Shown here in pieces: positions 7,912 to 16,152 of a stretch of 64,000 nucleotides of DNA. The notes beneath the pieces were generated by a model. It was not told where the DNA came from. It saw only the letters and a list, made by a program, of their open reading frames with translations, and searched no databases. A program made the position numbers and the translations under genes. The first letter of the stretch is position 1, and each line of letters opens with the position of its first letter. The stretch is from G965198795 sp965198795 (GTDB lineage: Bacteria; Pseudomonadota; Alphaproteobacteria; Rhodospirillales; Casp-alpha2), in the NCBI GenBank assembly GCA_965198795.1, contig OZ240674.1, positions 1,674,001 through 1,738,000 of the forward strand. Direction: 5' to 3'.

Positions 7912-8490
7912 CGCCAATTTCTCGAACGCGTCCGCCCGGTGGCTCATGCCATGTTTTCGCGCCGGGTCCATCTCGCCGAAGGTTTCGTCATGGCCTTCCG
8001 GCACGAACATGGGATCATAACCGAAGCCGTTGGTCCCGCGTTTCGGCCAGACCAGCATGCCGTCCACGCGGCCCTCGAAGACTTCCTCGTGGCCGTCCGG
8101 CCAGACAAGGGCGAGGGCGCAGGTGAAGTGCGCCGCGCGGTCTTCCGCTTCCAGGATCAACTCGGCGACGCGCGCCATGGCCTCGTCGAAGTTCCTGTCC
8201 GGCCCGGCCCAGCGCGCGGAATGAACGCCCGGCGCGCCGCCCAGCGCCCTCACCGACAGACCGGAATCGTCGGCCAAGGCCGGCAGGCGGGCGGCCTTGG
8301 CCGCCGCGCGGGCCTTGATCAGCGCGTTGGCTTGAAAGGTTCCGCCGTCTTCCTCTGGTTCCGGCAGCCCCAGTTCCCCGGCGGAGACGGCCTCGACGCC
8401 ATGGGGCGCCACCAGTTCGCCGATTTCCCTTAGCTTGCCCGGATTGTGGGTCGCGATGACCAGCTTTCCCGGCTCCAGTTTGCGCGGCAC
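7891..8490 (-). CDS. rdgB: XTP/dITP diphosphatase (non-canonical purine NTP pyrophosphatase)
   Basis: A 199-aa Ham1/RdgB protein that hydrolyses XTP, dITP and ITP to monophosphates, keeping deaminated purines out of DNA and RNA. The substrate loop VIATHNPGKLREI, catalytic ALADDSGLSV, GPDRNF and NGFGYDPMFVPEG are all present, and the length is normal. The start is GTG at 8490 with an AGGAGG-like site about 10 bases upstream. It lies 18 bp after rph, so the two are probably co-transcribed. The usual downstream partner hemW survives only as a fragment. Confidence 0.96.
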   Translation of the reverse strand: MPRKLEPGKLVIATHNPGKLREIGELVAPHGVEAVSAGELGLPEPEEDGGTFQANALIKARAAAKAARLPALADDSGLSVRALGGAPGVHSARWAGPDRNFDEAMARVAELILEAEDRAAHFTCALALVWPDGHEEVFEGRVDGMLVWPKRGTNGFGYDPMFVPEGHDETFGEMDPARKHGMSHRADAFEKLASSCLDR

Positions 8491-8508
8491 GGCCCGTCTC
8501 CCTCCTCT

Positions 8509-9228
8509 CTATTCCAAACCAAGCGCTTGACGTTGGCGCGCCGCCAAATCCCGCACTCCGGCCTCCGCCAGGTCCAGCAGGCGGCTGAACGCGTCCCGTT
8601 GAAACGGCTCTTCCTCGGCCGTGGCTTGAATTTCCACGACGCCGCCGTCGCCCGTGAGCACGAAATTGGCGTCGGCGATGGCGTTTGAATCTTCCGCGTA
8701 GTCCAAATCCAGCACCGGCTCCCCCTCATAAACGCCGCACGAGACGGCGGCGACCTGGGCGGTGAACGGCCAGGCTTTCATCATTCCTGAATCGACGCAG
8801 CGCTGAAAGGCCGAATGAAGGGCCACGTAAGCGCCGGTGATCGACGCCGTCCGGGTGCCGCCGTCGGCCTGCAAGACATCGCAATCGACACGCACCTGGA
8901 TTTCGCCCATGGCGGTTAAGTCCACGACGGCGCGAAGGGCGCGTCCGATCAGGCGCTGGATTTCCTGGGTGCGGCCCGATTGTTTGCCGCGCGCGGCCTC
9001 CCGGTCCGTCCGAAAATGAGTGGAGCGGGGCAGCATGCCGTATTCCGCCGTGATCCAGCCCTTGCCGGAATCGCGCATCCAGCCCGGCACCCTTTCCTCG
9101 ACCGTGGCGGCGCACAGCACGTGAGTTTCGCCGAATTTCGCAAGACACGAACCTTCCGCGTGTTTCGCCCAGCCGGGGATCAACTCGACGTCGCGGAGTT
9201 GGTCGGGCGCGCGGCCGGAAGGTCTCAT
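8509..9228 (-). CDS. rph: Ribonuclease PH
   Basis: A 239-aa phosphorolytic 3'-5' exoribonuclease that trims tRNA 3' ends. MRPSGRAPDQLR, the active-site stretch EYGMLPRSTHFR, GRTQEIQRLIGRALRA and the metal-site CDVLQADGGTRTASITG are intact, and the length equals that of the family. The ATG at 9228 has GGAG a few bases upstream. It is divergent from hrcA, a gene order common in alphaproteobacteria, and forms an operon with rdgB. Confidence 0.97.
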   Translation of the reverse strand: MRPSGRAPDQLRDVELIPGWAKHAEGSCLAKFGETHVLCAATVEERVPGWMRDSGKGWITAEYGMLPRSTHFRTDREAARGKQSGRTQEIQRLIGRALRAVVDLTAMGEIQVRVDCDVLQADGGTRTASITGAYVALHSAFQRCVDSGMMKAWPFTAQVAAVSCGVYEGEPVLDLDYAEDSNAIADANFVLTGDGGVVEIQATAEEEPFQRDAFSRLLDLAEAGVRDLAARQRQALGLE

Positions 9229-9365
9229 AAGGGCTCCATGGATGGCTGAGTTGACGACGGCGAGAGACTAAGCGGGCGAGGCGTTGACGGCAACCGGCTA
9301 AATGCGGGAAACGCGGCTTCGGCCCGGCGTTGCGGAGCGCGCGTGTCCGCCGTACATTTCACGCC

Positions 9366-10406
9366 ATGATTATGGAACTGAATGACCGTTCACGGGAAAT
9401 CTTTCGCCAGATCGTCGAAGCCTACGTGGAAACAGGGGAACCTGTCGGCTCGCGCACGCTGTCCCGGCAACTGGCCATGTCCCTGTCGCCCGCGACCATC
9501 CGCAACGTCATGGCGGATCTGGAGGATCTGGGTCTTCTGTTCGCGCCTCACACGTCCGCCGGGCGGTTGCCGACGGCGGCGGGCTTGCGGCTCTACATCG
9601 ATGGCCTGTTGGAGGTGGGAAGTCTGACGACCGAGGAACGCGCGCGGATCACGCGGCAATGCGCCGGCACGTCTCAATCGTTGGAAGGACTGTTGGAGCA
9701 GGCGACCACGACGTTGTCTGGTTTATCCCAGTGCGCGAGCCTCGTGGTCGCGCCAAAGGCCGAAAGCCCGCTGAAGCATATTGAATTCGTCTCTCTCAGC
9801 CCCGGCCGCGCGCTCGCCATCATGGTCAATGAGAATGGCGTGGTGGAAAACCGCCTGCTGCGTATCCCGGCCGATTTGCCGCCCTCGACTCTGGTTCAGG
9901 CGTCCAATTATCTCTCCGCCCGTCTGGTTGGCCGGTCGCTGGCGGAAGCCTATGACGAGATCATTGCTGAATTAGAGGCGCAGCGCGCCGAGTTGGACGC
10001 GGTCACGGCCAGACTAGTGGAAAGCGGGCTTGCCGTTTGGTCAGGGGATCAAAGTCAGGCGGAGGCGTCCTTGATCGTGCGGGGGCAGGCGAACCTGTTA
10101 GACGACACGGGCGTGATGCGGGATCTGGAAAGAGTCCGCGCGCTCTTCAACACGCTTGAGACAAAAGAACAGATGTTGCAGGTCTTGTCCCTTGCGGACC
10201 GGGCCGATGGAGTCCAAATCTTTATCGGCGCGGAGAACAATCTGTTCGATCTGGCTGGCTGTTCCATGGTCGTTCGGAGCTACCAGAACAGCAACCAGCG
10301 GATTGTCGGCGCTATCGGGGTCATCGGGCCGTCGCGTATGAACTATGCGCGGATCATTCCCATGGTGGATTACACGGCAAGTCTGGTCAGCCGTCTGGTC
10401 GGCTAG
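9366..10406 (+). CDS. hrcA: Heat-inducible transcription repressor HrcA
   Basis: A 346-aa HrcA: N-terminal winged helix (ELNDRSREIFRQIVEAYVE, then SLSPATIRNVMADLEDLG) followed by GAF-like and dimerisation regions ending in a conserved block near VIGPSRMNYARIIPMVDY. It represses heat-shock operons by binding the CIRCE inverted repeat. I searched by eye for TTAGCACTC-N9-GAGTGCTAA upstream of hrcA, grpE, dnaK and dnaJ and did not see it, so its target (often groESL) probably lies elsewhere. The ATG at 9366 is chosen; the longer frame from a TTG at 9330 adds non-conserved residues, and an ATG at 9372 is also possible. Confidence 0.95.
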   Translation: MIMELNDRSREIFRQIVEAYVETGEPVGSRTLSRQLAMSLSPATIRNVMADLEDLGLLFAPHTSAGRLPTAAGLRLYIDGLLEVGSLTTEERARITRQCAGTSQSLEGLLEQATTTLSGLSQCASLVVAPKAESPLKHIEFVSLSPGRALAIMVNENGVVENRLLRIPADLPPSTLVQASNYLSARLVGRSLAEAYDEIIAELEAQRAELDAVTARLVESGLAVWSGDQSQAEASLIVRGQANLLDDTGVMRDLERVRALFNTLETKEQMLQVLSLADRADGVQIFIGAENNLFDLAGCSMVVRSYQNSNQRIVGAIGVIGPSRMNYARIIPMVDYTASLVSRLVG

Positions 10407-10484
10407 CGCTTCCGGTGGTCCATCCGGCCGTTGTTCCCGATTGGATTTACGAATTCATGGATGCGACAGGACACCCGAACCGCC

Positions 10485-11288
10485 ATGGCACAGAGCGAGA
10501 CCGCCGAAAAGCAAACCGAAGCGCCTGAAACGCCGGACGCCGCTGAAATCGATATCGGCCCGGACGCCCAGGCCGCCCCGCAGACCCCTATTGAAGAGCC
10601 CCCTTTCGAAGAGGCCGCGCCCGCGAGCGAAACCGGAGAGACCGCCGAAACCGCCGTAGAAACGCCGGAGGGGACCGCCTTGGGAACCGGCGGCGACGCC
10701 CGCATCGCCGGGTTGGAAGCCGAATTGCTTGAAATGAAGGACAAGGCGCTTCGCGCCCTGGCCGAGGCCGAAAACGTCAGGAACCGGTCCGTCCGTGAGG
10801 TCGCCCAGGCCGGAAACCGCGCGATCACCTCGTTCGCGCGGAACCTGTTGCCTGTCGCGGACAATCTTTCACGCGCGCTGACGTCCGTGCCGGTGGAGGC
10901 GCGCGACAAGGACGAGACCGTCAAGAACCTGATTGTCGGCATTGAGATGACCGAGAAGGAATTGCTCTCCGCGCTGGAGAAGGCGGGTCTCAAGAAGATC
11001 GACCCGCTGGGCGAGCGGTTCGACTCCAAGGTTCACGAGGCCATGTTCGAAATCCCCGATCCCAGCCAGCCCAGCGGCATGGTGGGCCAGGTGATCGAGG
11101 CGGGCTTCACCTTGGGCGATTTGCTGGTTCGCCCGGCGAAAGTCGGCGTCACCAAGGGCGGGCCGAAACCGGAAGCCGGGCCGCAGGCGGAAGAAACGCC
11201 CGAGGCGGCCGCTGGCCAACAGACTCAACAAAAAGCCTATGCCCAAGAGGCCGCCGATCAAGGCGGAAAGCTGGACCAGGAACTCTGA
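10485..11288 (+). CDS. grpE: Nucleotide exchange factor GrpE
   Basis: A 267-aa GrpE, the ADP-release factor for DnaK. The first 75 residues are acidic and alanine/glutamate-rich without fold. The long helix (IAGLEAELLEMKDKALRALA, then AEAENVRNRS) and the C-terminal beta domain (FDSKVHEAMFEIPD, GMVGQVIEAGF) follow. A further 50-residue low-complexity tail rich in P, E, A and Q makes it longer than typical GrpE (about 200 aa). The ATG at 10485 gives the family N-terminus. It lies 78 bp after hrcA and precedes dnaK by 193 bp. Confidence 0.95.
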   Translation: MAQSETAEKQTEAPETPDAAEIDIGPDAQAAPQTPIEEPPFEEAAPASETGETAETAVETPEGTALGTGGDARIAGLEAELLEMKDKALRALAEAENVRNRSVREVAQAGNRAITSFARNLLPVADNLSRALTSVPVEARDKDETVKNLIVGIEMTEKELLSALEKAGLKKIDPLGERFDSKVHEAMFEIPDPSQPSGMVGQVIEAGFTLGDLLVRPAKVGVTKGGPKPEAGPQAEETPEAAAGQQTQQKAYAQEAADQGGKLDQEL

Positions 11289-11295
11289 TCCGCAT

Positions 11296-11356
11296 CCCGC
11301 GACTCGCGGGAAACCCGGCGGGAAAATCTAATAAACCCCCATTGAACAGGGTTTTT
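11296..11356 (+). terminator. Possible terminator structures between grpE and dnaK
   Basis: Two hairpins follow grpE: CCCGCG-ACT-CGCGGG at 11296-11310, and AAACCC/GGGTTT at 11333-11354 ending in five T. The second has a 6-bp stem and 10-nt loop, so termination would be partial. The rest of the 193-bp gap probably holds the dnaK promoter, but I could not identify a convincing RpoH motif. Confidence 0.35.
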
Positions 11357-11481
11357 CACCGGCCTATATGACGCCTCCAGGCGGCGCCCGACGGGCGGGC
11401 CGCCGCGAACCAGGGCGCGGATGCCTTCTTTGAAAAGGGTCTTCGTCCCGTCACTTGCCGTAAGTTCGAAGGAAGAGACAG

Positions 11482-13443
11482 ATGAGTAAAGTTATTGGAA
11501 TTGACCTCGGAACAACCAACTCCTGCGTCGCCGTCATGGAGGGCAGGGACGCGCGCGTGATCGAAAACGCGGAGGGCGCGCGCACGACGCCTTCCATGGT
11601 GGCGTTTTCGGACTCGGGCGAGCGCCTTGTCGGCCAGCCCGCCAAACGCCAAGCCGTCACCAACCCGGAAAACACCCTGTTCGCCATCAAGCGGCTGATC
11701 GGCCGCGCCTTCTCCGATAAAACGGTCGAGAAGGATAAGAAGCTGGTGCCCTACAACATCGTCAAGGGCGACAACGGCGACGCCTGGCTGGACGTCGAGG
11801 GCAAGAGTTATTCTCCGTCGCAAATCAGCGCCTTCATCCTGCAGAAGATGAAAGAAACCGCCGAGAGTTTCCTGGGAGAAAAAGTCGAGCAGGTGGTGAT
11901 CACCGTCCCCGCTTATTTCAACGACAGCCAGCGCCAAGCCACCAAGGACGCCGGCAAGATCGCTGGTTTGGAGGTGTTGCGGATCATCAACGAGCCGACG
12001 GCCGCCGCTCTGGCTTACGGCCTTGAGAAAAAAGAGACCGGCACCATCGCGGTTTATGATCTGGGCGGCGGCACCTTCGACGTGTCCATTCTGGAAATCG
12101 GCGACGGCGTTTTCGAGGTCAAGTCCACCAACGGCGACACGTTCCTGGGCGGCGAGGATTTCGACACCCGCGTCGTCGATTATCTGGCGGACGAATTCAA
12201 AAAAGAGAACACCATTGATCTCCGCGAGGACCGTCTGGCGCTGCAACGCCTGAAAGAGGCCGCCGAGAAAGCCAAGATCGAGCTGTCCTCAACAGCCCAG
12301 ACCGAGGTCAACCTGCCGTTCATTACCGCCGACGCCTCGGGGCCGAAGCATCTGAACATAAAACTGACCCGCGCCAAGCTGGAAGCCCTGGTGGACGATC
12401 TGGTTCAGCGCACCATCGATCCGTGCAAGAAAGCCCTGAAAGACGCCGGCCTGAAGGCGTCCGAAATCGACGAGGTGATCCTGGTCGGCGGCATGACCCG
12501 CATGCCTAAGGTGAACGGGGTCGTGAAGGATTTCTTCGGCCGTGAGCCGCACAAGGGCGTGAACCCGGATGAGGTGGTGGCGCTGGGCGCCGCCATCCAG
12601 GGCGGCGTTCTGAAGGGCGACGTCAAGGACGTTTTGCTGCTGGACGTGACCCCCTTGTCGCTTGGCATCGAAACGCTGGGGGGCGTGTTTACGCGCCTGA
12701 TCGACCGCAACACGACGATCCCGGCCCGGAAGTCCCAGGTCTTCTCGACCGCCGAGGACAATCAGTCCGCAGTGACGATCCGCGTGTTCCAGGGAGAGCG
12801 CGAAATGGCCGCGGACAACAAGATCCTGGGCCAGTTCGATCTGGTCGGTATTCCGCCCGCGCCGCGCGGCGTTCCTCAGATCGAGGTCACCTTTGACATC
12901 GACGCCAATGGCATCGTCAACGTGTCCGCCAAGGACAAGGCGACGGGAAAGGAACAGCAAATCCGCATTCAGGCCTCCGGCGGGCTGTCGGACGCCGACA
13001 TCGAGCAGATGGTTCAAGACGCCGAGGCCAATGCGGAAGAAGACAAGAAGCGCCGTGATCTGGTCGAGGCCAGGAACGCTGCGGAAACCATCGTCCACAC
13101 CACCGAGAAGCACATGGAAGAGTTCGGTGACAAGATCGACGCCAGCGACAAGGCGGCCATCGAGACGGCCTTGAGCGGGGTTAAAGAGCTGAAGGACAAC
13201 GAAGACGCCGACGCGGAAGAGTTGAAAGCGAGGACGGAAGCTCTCAGCCAGGCGGCAATGAAGCTGGGCGAGGCCATGTACAAGGCCTCTCAGGAAGAGG
13301 CTCCGGAGGCGGAAGCCGCCGCCGAGGCCGCCAGCGGCGGCGCTCCGGGCGCCGACCCCGCCGAAAGCCAGCCGGGCGGCGACGCGACCGTGGTTGACGC
13401 CGACTTCGAGGAAGTCAATCCGGACAAGGACAAGAAAGACTAA
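11482..13443 (+). CDS. dnaK: Molecular chaperone DnaK (Hsp70)
   Basis: A full-length 653-aa DnaK. IGIDLGTTNSCVAVMEG opens the ATPase domain; DLGGGTFDVSILE and ILVGGMTRMPKV are the phosphate and adenosine motifs. The substrate domain has VTPLSLGIETLGGVFT and the interdomain linker DVLLLDV. The helical lid is followed by a glycine/alanine-rich tail and the terminal DADFEEV-type motif. It works with GrpE (upstream) and DnaJ (downstream). The ribosome-binding site GGAAGAGACAG precedes the ATG. Confidence 0.98.
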   Translation: MSKVIGIDLGTTNSCVAVMEGRDARVIENAEGARTTPSMVAFSDSGERLVGQPAKRQAVTNPENTLFAIKRLIGRAFSDKTVEKDKKLVPYNIVKGDNGDAWLDVEGKSYSPSQISAFILQKMKETAESFLGEKVEQVVITVPAYFNDSQRQATKDAGKIAGLEVLRIINEPTAAALAYGLEKKETGTIAVYDLGGGTFDVSILEIGDGVFEVKSTNGDTFLGGEDFDTRVVDYLADEFKKENTIDLREDRLALQRLKEAAEKAKIELSSTAQTEVNLPFITADASGPKHLNIKLTRAKLEALVDDLVQRTIDPCKKALKDAGLKASEIDEVILVGGMTRMPKVNGVVKDFFGREPHKGVNPDEVVALGAAIQGGVLKGDVKDVLLLDVTPLSLGIETLGGVFTRLIDRNTTIPARKSQVFSTAEDNQSAVTIRVFQGEREMAADNKILGQFDLVGIPPAPRGVPQIEVTFDIDANGIVNVSAKDKATGKEQQIRIQASGGLSDADIEQMVQDAEANAEEDKKRRDLVEARNAAETIVHTTEKHMEEFGDKIDASDKAAIETALSGVKELKDNEDADAEELKARTEALSQAAMKLGEAMYKASQEEAPEAEAAAEAASGGAPGADPAESQPGGDATVVDADFEEVNPDKDKKD

Positions 13444-13486
13444 GGCGGCCTGAGCGCGGGGAGCCTTGGCCGTGCCGGGAGATCAA

Positions 13487-13526
13487 GAGGGGGCGGCGCC
13501 AGTCCGGGCCCCGCCCCTCGTTCTTT
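13487..13526 (+). terminator. GC-rich hairpin with T-rich tail between dnaK and dnaJ
   Basis: GAGGGGGCGG (13487-13496) pairs with CCGCCCCTC (13511-13519) with one bulged G, followed by GTTCTTT. In this 107-bp gap it would act as a partial terminator, lowering dnaJ expression relative to dnaK, a common stoichiometry for the two chaperones. Structure seen; function inferred. Confidence 0.45.
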
Positions 13527-13550
13527 CAGGCGCCGGGGGATACTGAAAAC

Positions 13551-14690
13551 ATGGCGGATAAGCGGGATTATTACGAGGTCCTGGGCGTTGAGAAAGGCGC
13601 GGACGCGGGCGCCCTGAAGAGCGCCTATCGCAAACTCGCCATGAAGCATCATCCGGACAAAAACCCGAACGATGCGGTGGCGGAAGCCAAGTTCAAAGAA
13701 TTGAACGAGGCTTACGAAGTTTTGAAGGACGACGAAAAGCGCGCCGCCTATGACCGCTTTGGCCATGCAGCGTTCGAACAAGGCGGCGCCGGCGGACCAG
13801 GCGGTTTCAGCGGCGGCGCGGCGGGCGGCTTCGGCGACATTTTTGAGGAAATGTTCGGCGAGTTCATGGGCGGCGGCGCCCGGCGGCGGGGCGGCGGCGG
13901 GCAAGGCTCCGATCTCCGCTACAACATGGAAATCACGCTGGAAGACGCCTTTGAAGGCAAAAAGGCCGACGTTCGGGTGCCGGCGTCCGTGGCTTGCGGG
14001 GCCTGTGACGGCTCGGGCGCCGAGGGCGGCGCGGCGCCTGTTAGCTGCCCGACGTGCCAGGGCGCGGGCCGTGTCCGCGCGCAATCGGGCTTCTTCACGG
14101 TCGAGCGTACCTGCCCAAATTGTTCCGGTGGGGGAACGGTAATCAAGGACGCTTGCCGGACCTGCGCCGGCGCAGGCCGCGTCCGCAAGGAAAAGAACCT
14201 GTCGGTGACCATTCCGGCGGGCGTCGAGGACGGCACGCGCATTCGGCTGTCGGGCGAGGGCGAGGCGGGTTTGCGCGGCGCGCCGCCGGGCGATCTTTAT
14301 ATTTTTCTCTCCATCCGCCCGCACCGGTTCTTTCAGCGCGACGCCGCCGACATCCACTGCCGGGTCCCCATTCCCATGACGACGGCGGCGCTGGGCGGTC
14401 AGATCGAAGTGCCCACGATCGAGGGCAGACTGGCCCGGATCACGATTCCGGAAGGGGCCGCGACGGGCCATAAATTCCGCCTGGGCGCCAAGGGCATGAC
14501 GGTCATGCGCGCTTCCGCCAGGGGCGATATGTTCGTCGAGGTGGTCGTGGAAACGCCCGTCAACATGACGGCGGAACAAAAAGACCTGCTCCGCCGGTTC
14601 GCCGAGGCCGGCGGCGACGGGGACCAGTCGCCTGAAAGCACGGGCTTCTTCTCCAAGGTCAAGGACCTCTGGGAAGACTTGCGGGATTAG
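13551..14690 (+). CDS. dnaJ: Chaperone protein DnaJ (Hsp40)
   Basis: A 379-aa class I J-protein. The J domain at 1-70 has the HPD motif in MKHHPDKNPN. A glycine/phenylalanine-rich linker follows. The zinc domain contains four CxxCxGxG repeats (CGACDGSG, CPTCQGAG, CPNCSGGG, CRTCAGAG), all complete. Substrate-binding beta domains follow to the C-terminus. It delivers unfolded clients to DnaK and stimulates its ATPase. It sits 107 bp after dnaK, with a hairpin between them. Confidence 0.97.
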   Translation: MADKRDYYEVLGVEKGADAGALKSAYRKLAMKHHPDKNPNDAVAEAKFKELNEAYEVLKDDEKRAAYDRFGHAAFEQGGAGGPGGFSGGAAGGFGDIFEEMFGEFMGGGARRRGGGGQGSDLRYNMEITLEDAFEGKKADVRVPASVACGACDGSGAEGGAAPVSCPTCQGAGRVRAQSGFFTVERTCPNCSGGGTVIKDACRTCAGAGRVRKEKNLSVTIPAGVEDGTRIRLSGEGEAGLRGAPPGDLYIFLSIRPHRFFQRDAADIHCRVPIPMTTAALGGQIEVPTIEGRLARITIPEGAATGHKFRLGAKGMTVMRASARGDMFVEVVVETPVNMTAEQKDLLRRFAEAGGDGDQSPESTGFFSKVKDLWEDLRD

Positions 14691-14693
14691 CGC

Positions 14694-15102
14694 TCAGGCG
14701 CTGACCACCCAACTTTGTCCGTTCTGACTTTCAACGATCTTGACGGCGGCGGTTCTATTGAACGTCGCCATATAAGCGTGATGGACGCTCAGGACGGCTT
14801 CTTGAAGCATTTGATCGTCTTCCAATTTCTCGATTTTTAGACCAAATCCAGAACAATCGCCGGCTGAGAAGTGATGCTCATGGCTGGAGGTCTTATTGGT
14901 GTCCATCAACCTGGCGACGCATGTTTTCGCAAGATCATCAGGGTTTTTTCGGCCTCGAACATTCCATCGGCCAGCCAACGCTCCACCATTTTTTGGGAGG
15001 CGTCCACCGCCTGCTCAAACCTTGAGACATCCGTCGGCAGGAACGTCGAAAACACATACTTCCAGAATATCTCGCGGTTTGGATTGGACTCGATTTCCTT
15101 TA
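14694..15102 (-). pseudogene. C-terminal remnant of a ClpP-like serine-dehydrogenase-family protease (SDH/SppA-like)
   Basis: Reading the minus strand from the IS630 junction, IFWKYVFSTFLPTDVSRFEQ and MVERWLADGMF continue in one frame. After the A6 run near 14943 the homology resumes in another frame as VARLMDTNKTSSHEHHF, IEKLEDDQMLQEAVLSVHHAYM and the terminal NGQSWVVSA. Both pieces match, in order, the C-terminal part of bacterial serine dehydrogenase proteinases as I know them. One missing A (A7 to A6) explains the break. The N-terminal two thirds, including the catalytic serine, are gone: the IS630 element begins where homology ends and a stop lies just inside the junction. Identification is from family memory, without a search. 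Confidence 0.65.
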
Positions 15103-16151
15103 GACCGTTTCACTGATTGACGGGATCGACTTGGGACTCCTAAATCATTTGTCTTGTGATTCACAACGTGCGCTGGATGAGGAGGCCAGCATGCATGACC
15201 CGGCCCTGTTCTGATGATCTTCGTGAGCGTGTTGTTTGTGCGGTTGAGCCGGGTGAGAGCTCGCGTACAGTCGCCGCGCGCTTTGATGTTGCAGTTTCAC
15301 CGGCGATCAAATGGTCGAAGCGGCGTCGTGAGACGGGCGGCGTTGCTCCTGGCGAGACCGGTGGCCGCCGCCGCAGTGTTTTGGAGCCTCATCGTGATTT
15401 TAGTGTCGAACGGATCAGCCAGACACCACATCTGACGTTACATGGTCTCAAGGACGAGTTGGCGGCGCGTGGCGTGAAAGTATCGCGCAAGGCAGTGTGG
15501 CTGTTCCTGCGCCGTCAGGGCCTGAGCTTCAAAAAAAAGCCTGCTGGCGGATGAACAATCTCGCCGCGATGTGGCGCGGTTGCGCAAACGATGGAAGGGT
15601 TGGCGGAAGCGGTTCGACCCGGCCCGTCTGGTGTTCATAGACGAGACCTGGATCAAGACCAACATGGCGCCGCTGCGAGGCTGGGGGCCAAAGGGGAAGC
15701 GAGTGCGCGGCTTCGCACCGCATGGACGCTGGCGCGCCATGACATTTCTGGCGGCATTGCGCTGTGACCGGCTCGCCGCGCCATGCGTCTTCGACGGCCC
15801 GATCAACGGGGCTTGCTTCCCCGCCTATGTTGAACAGCAACTCGTCCCAACCTTGCCCCCCGGCGACATCGTCATTGTCGACAACCTCGGCAGCCACAAG
15901 CCGAAGGCCGTCCGCGACGCCGTCAAGGCCGCCGGCGTCAGACTCTGGTTCCCGCCGCCATACTCGCCGGACCTCAACCCGATCAAGCAAACGTTCGCCA
16001 AGATCGAACACTGGATGCGACTGGCGCAGAAACGCACAGTCGAGGAAGTATGGCGTTACGTCGGACGCCTCATCGAAACAATAACGCCAACAGAGTGCGC
16101 CAACGACTTCAAAACGCCGGTTATGCTTCCGAATAAACGTGACGCGCTCTA
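15101..16151 (+). mobile_element. IS630-family insertion sequence
   Basis: The element is about 1.05 kb. Imperfect terminal inverted repeats start at each end: left TAGACCGTTTCAC, right (read inward) TAGAGCGCGTCAC, sharing 10 of 13 positions, with CGG shared further in. Both ends begin with TA, fitting the TA target duplication of IS630 elements; the element proper is then 15103-16149. It carries a transposase split over two frames. It interrupts the protease remnant on the left and its right TA abuts the decayed IS5 element, so the two insertions are adjacent. Confidence 0.8.
15195..15554 (+). CDS. IS630 transposase, N-terminal frame
   Basis: The ATG at 15195 opens a frame of 119 codons encoding the helix-turn-helix part (CSDDLRERVVCAVEPGES, LTLHGLKDELAARGVKVSRK). 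It ends shortly after an A8 tract at 15531-15538. With seven A the frame would run straight into the catalytic half, so either one base was gained or transcriptional slippage on the A run joins the frames, as some IS630 members do. An upstream in-frame start at 15156 is less likely. Confidence 0.7.
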   Translation: MTRPCSDDLRERVVCAVEPGESSRTVAARFDVAVSPAIKWSKRRRETGGVAPGETGGRRRSVLEPHRDFSVERISQTPHLTLHGLKDELAARGVKVSRKAVWLFLRRQGLSFKKKPAGG

Positions 16152-16152
16152 G
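15571..16152 (+). CDS. IS630 transposase, catalytic frame (DDE motif altered)
   Basis: This 193-aa frame continues the transposase: RLVFIDETWIKTNMAP carries the first Asp, IVIVDNLGSHK the second, and SPDLNPIKQTF should carry the third acidic residue. IS630 proteins normally read NPIE there; this copy has Lys (codon 15985-15987), explicable as one GAG-to-AAG change. The element is therefore probably catalytically dead even if the frames are joined. The homologous frame begins upstream near 15532 without its own start. The TAG stop is formed by the right-hand target TA plus the next base. Confidence 0.75.
   Translation: MARLRKRWKGWRKRFDPARLVFIDETWIKTNMAPLRGWGPKGKRVRGFAPHGRWRAMTFLAALRCDRLAAPCVFDGPINGACFPAYVEQQLVPTLPPGDIVIVDNLGSHKPKAVRDAVKAAGVRLWFPPPYSPDLNPIKQTFAKIEHWMRLAQKRTVEEVWRYVGRLIETITPTECANDFKTPVMLPNKRDAL

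Noticed and set aside
9229..11481. CIRCE operator for HrcA near hrcA, grpE or dnaK
   Set aside because: No TTAGCACTC-N9-GAGTGCTAA or close variant was found by eye.
11356..14579. Long antisense frames opposite dnaK and dnaJ (up to 379 codons)
   Set aside because: They lie fully opposite well-identified chaperone genes, with arginine-rich, motif-free sequence.
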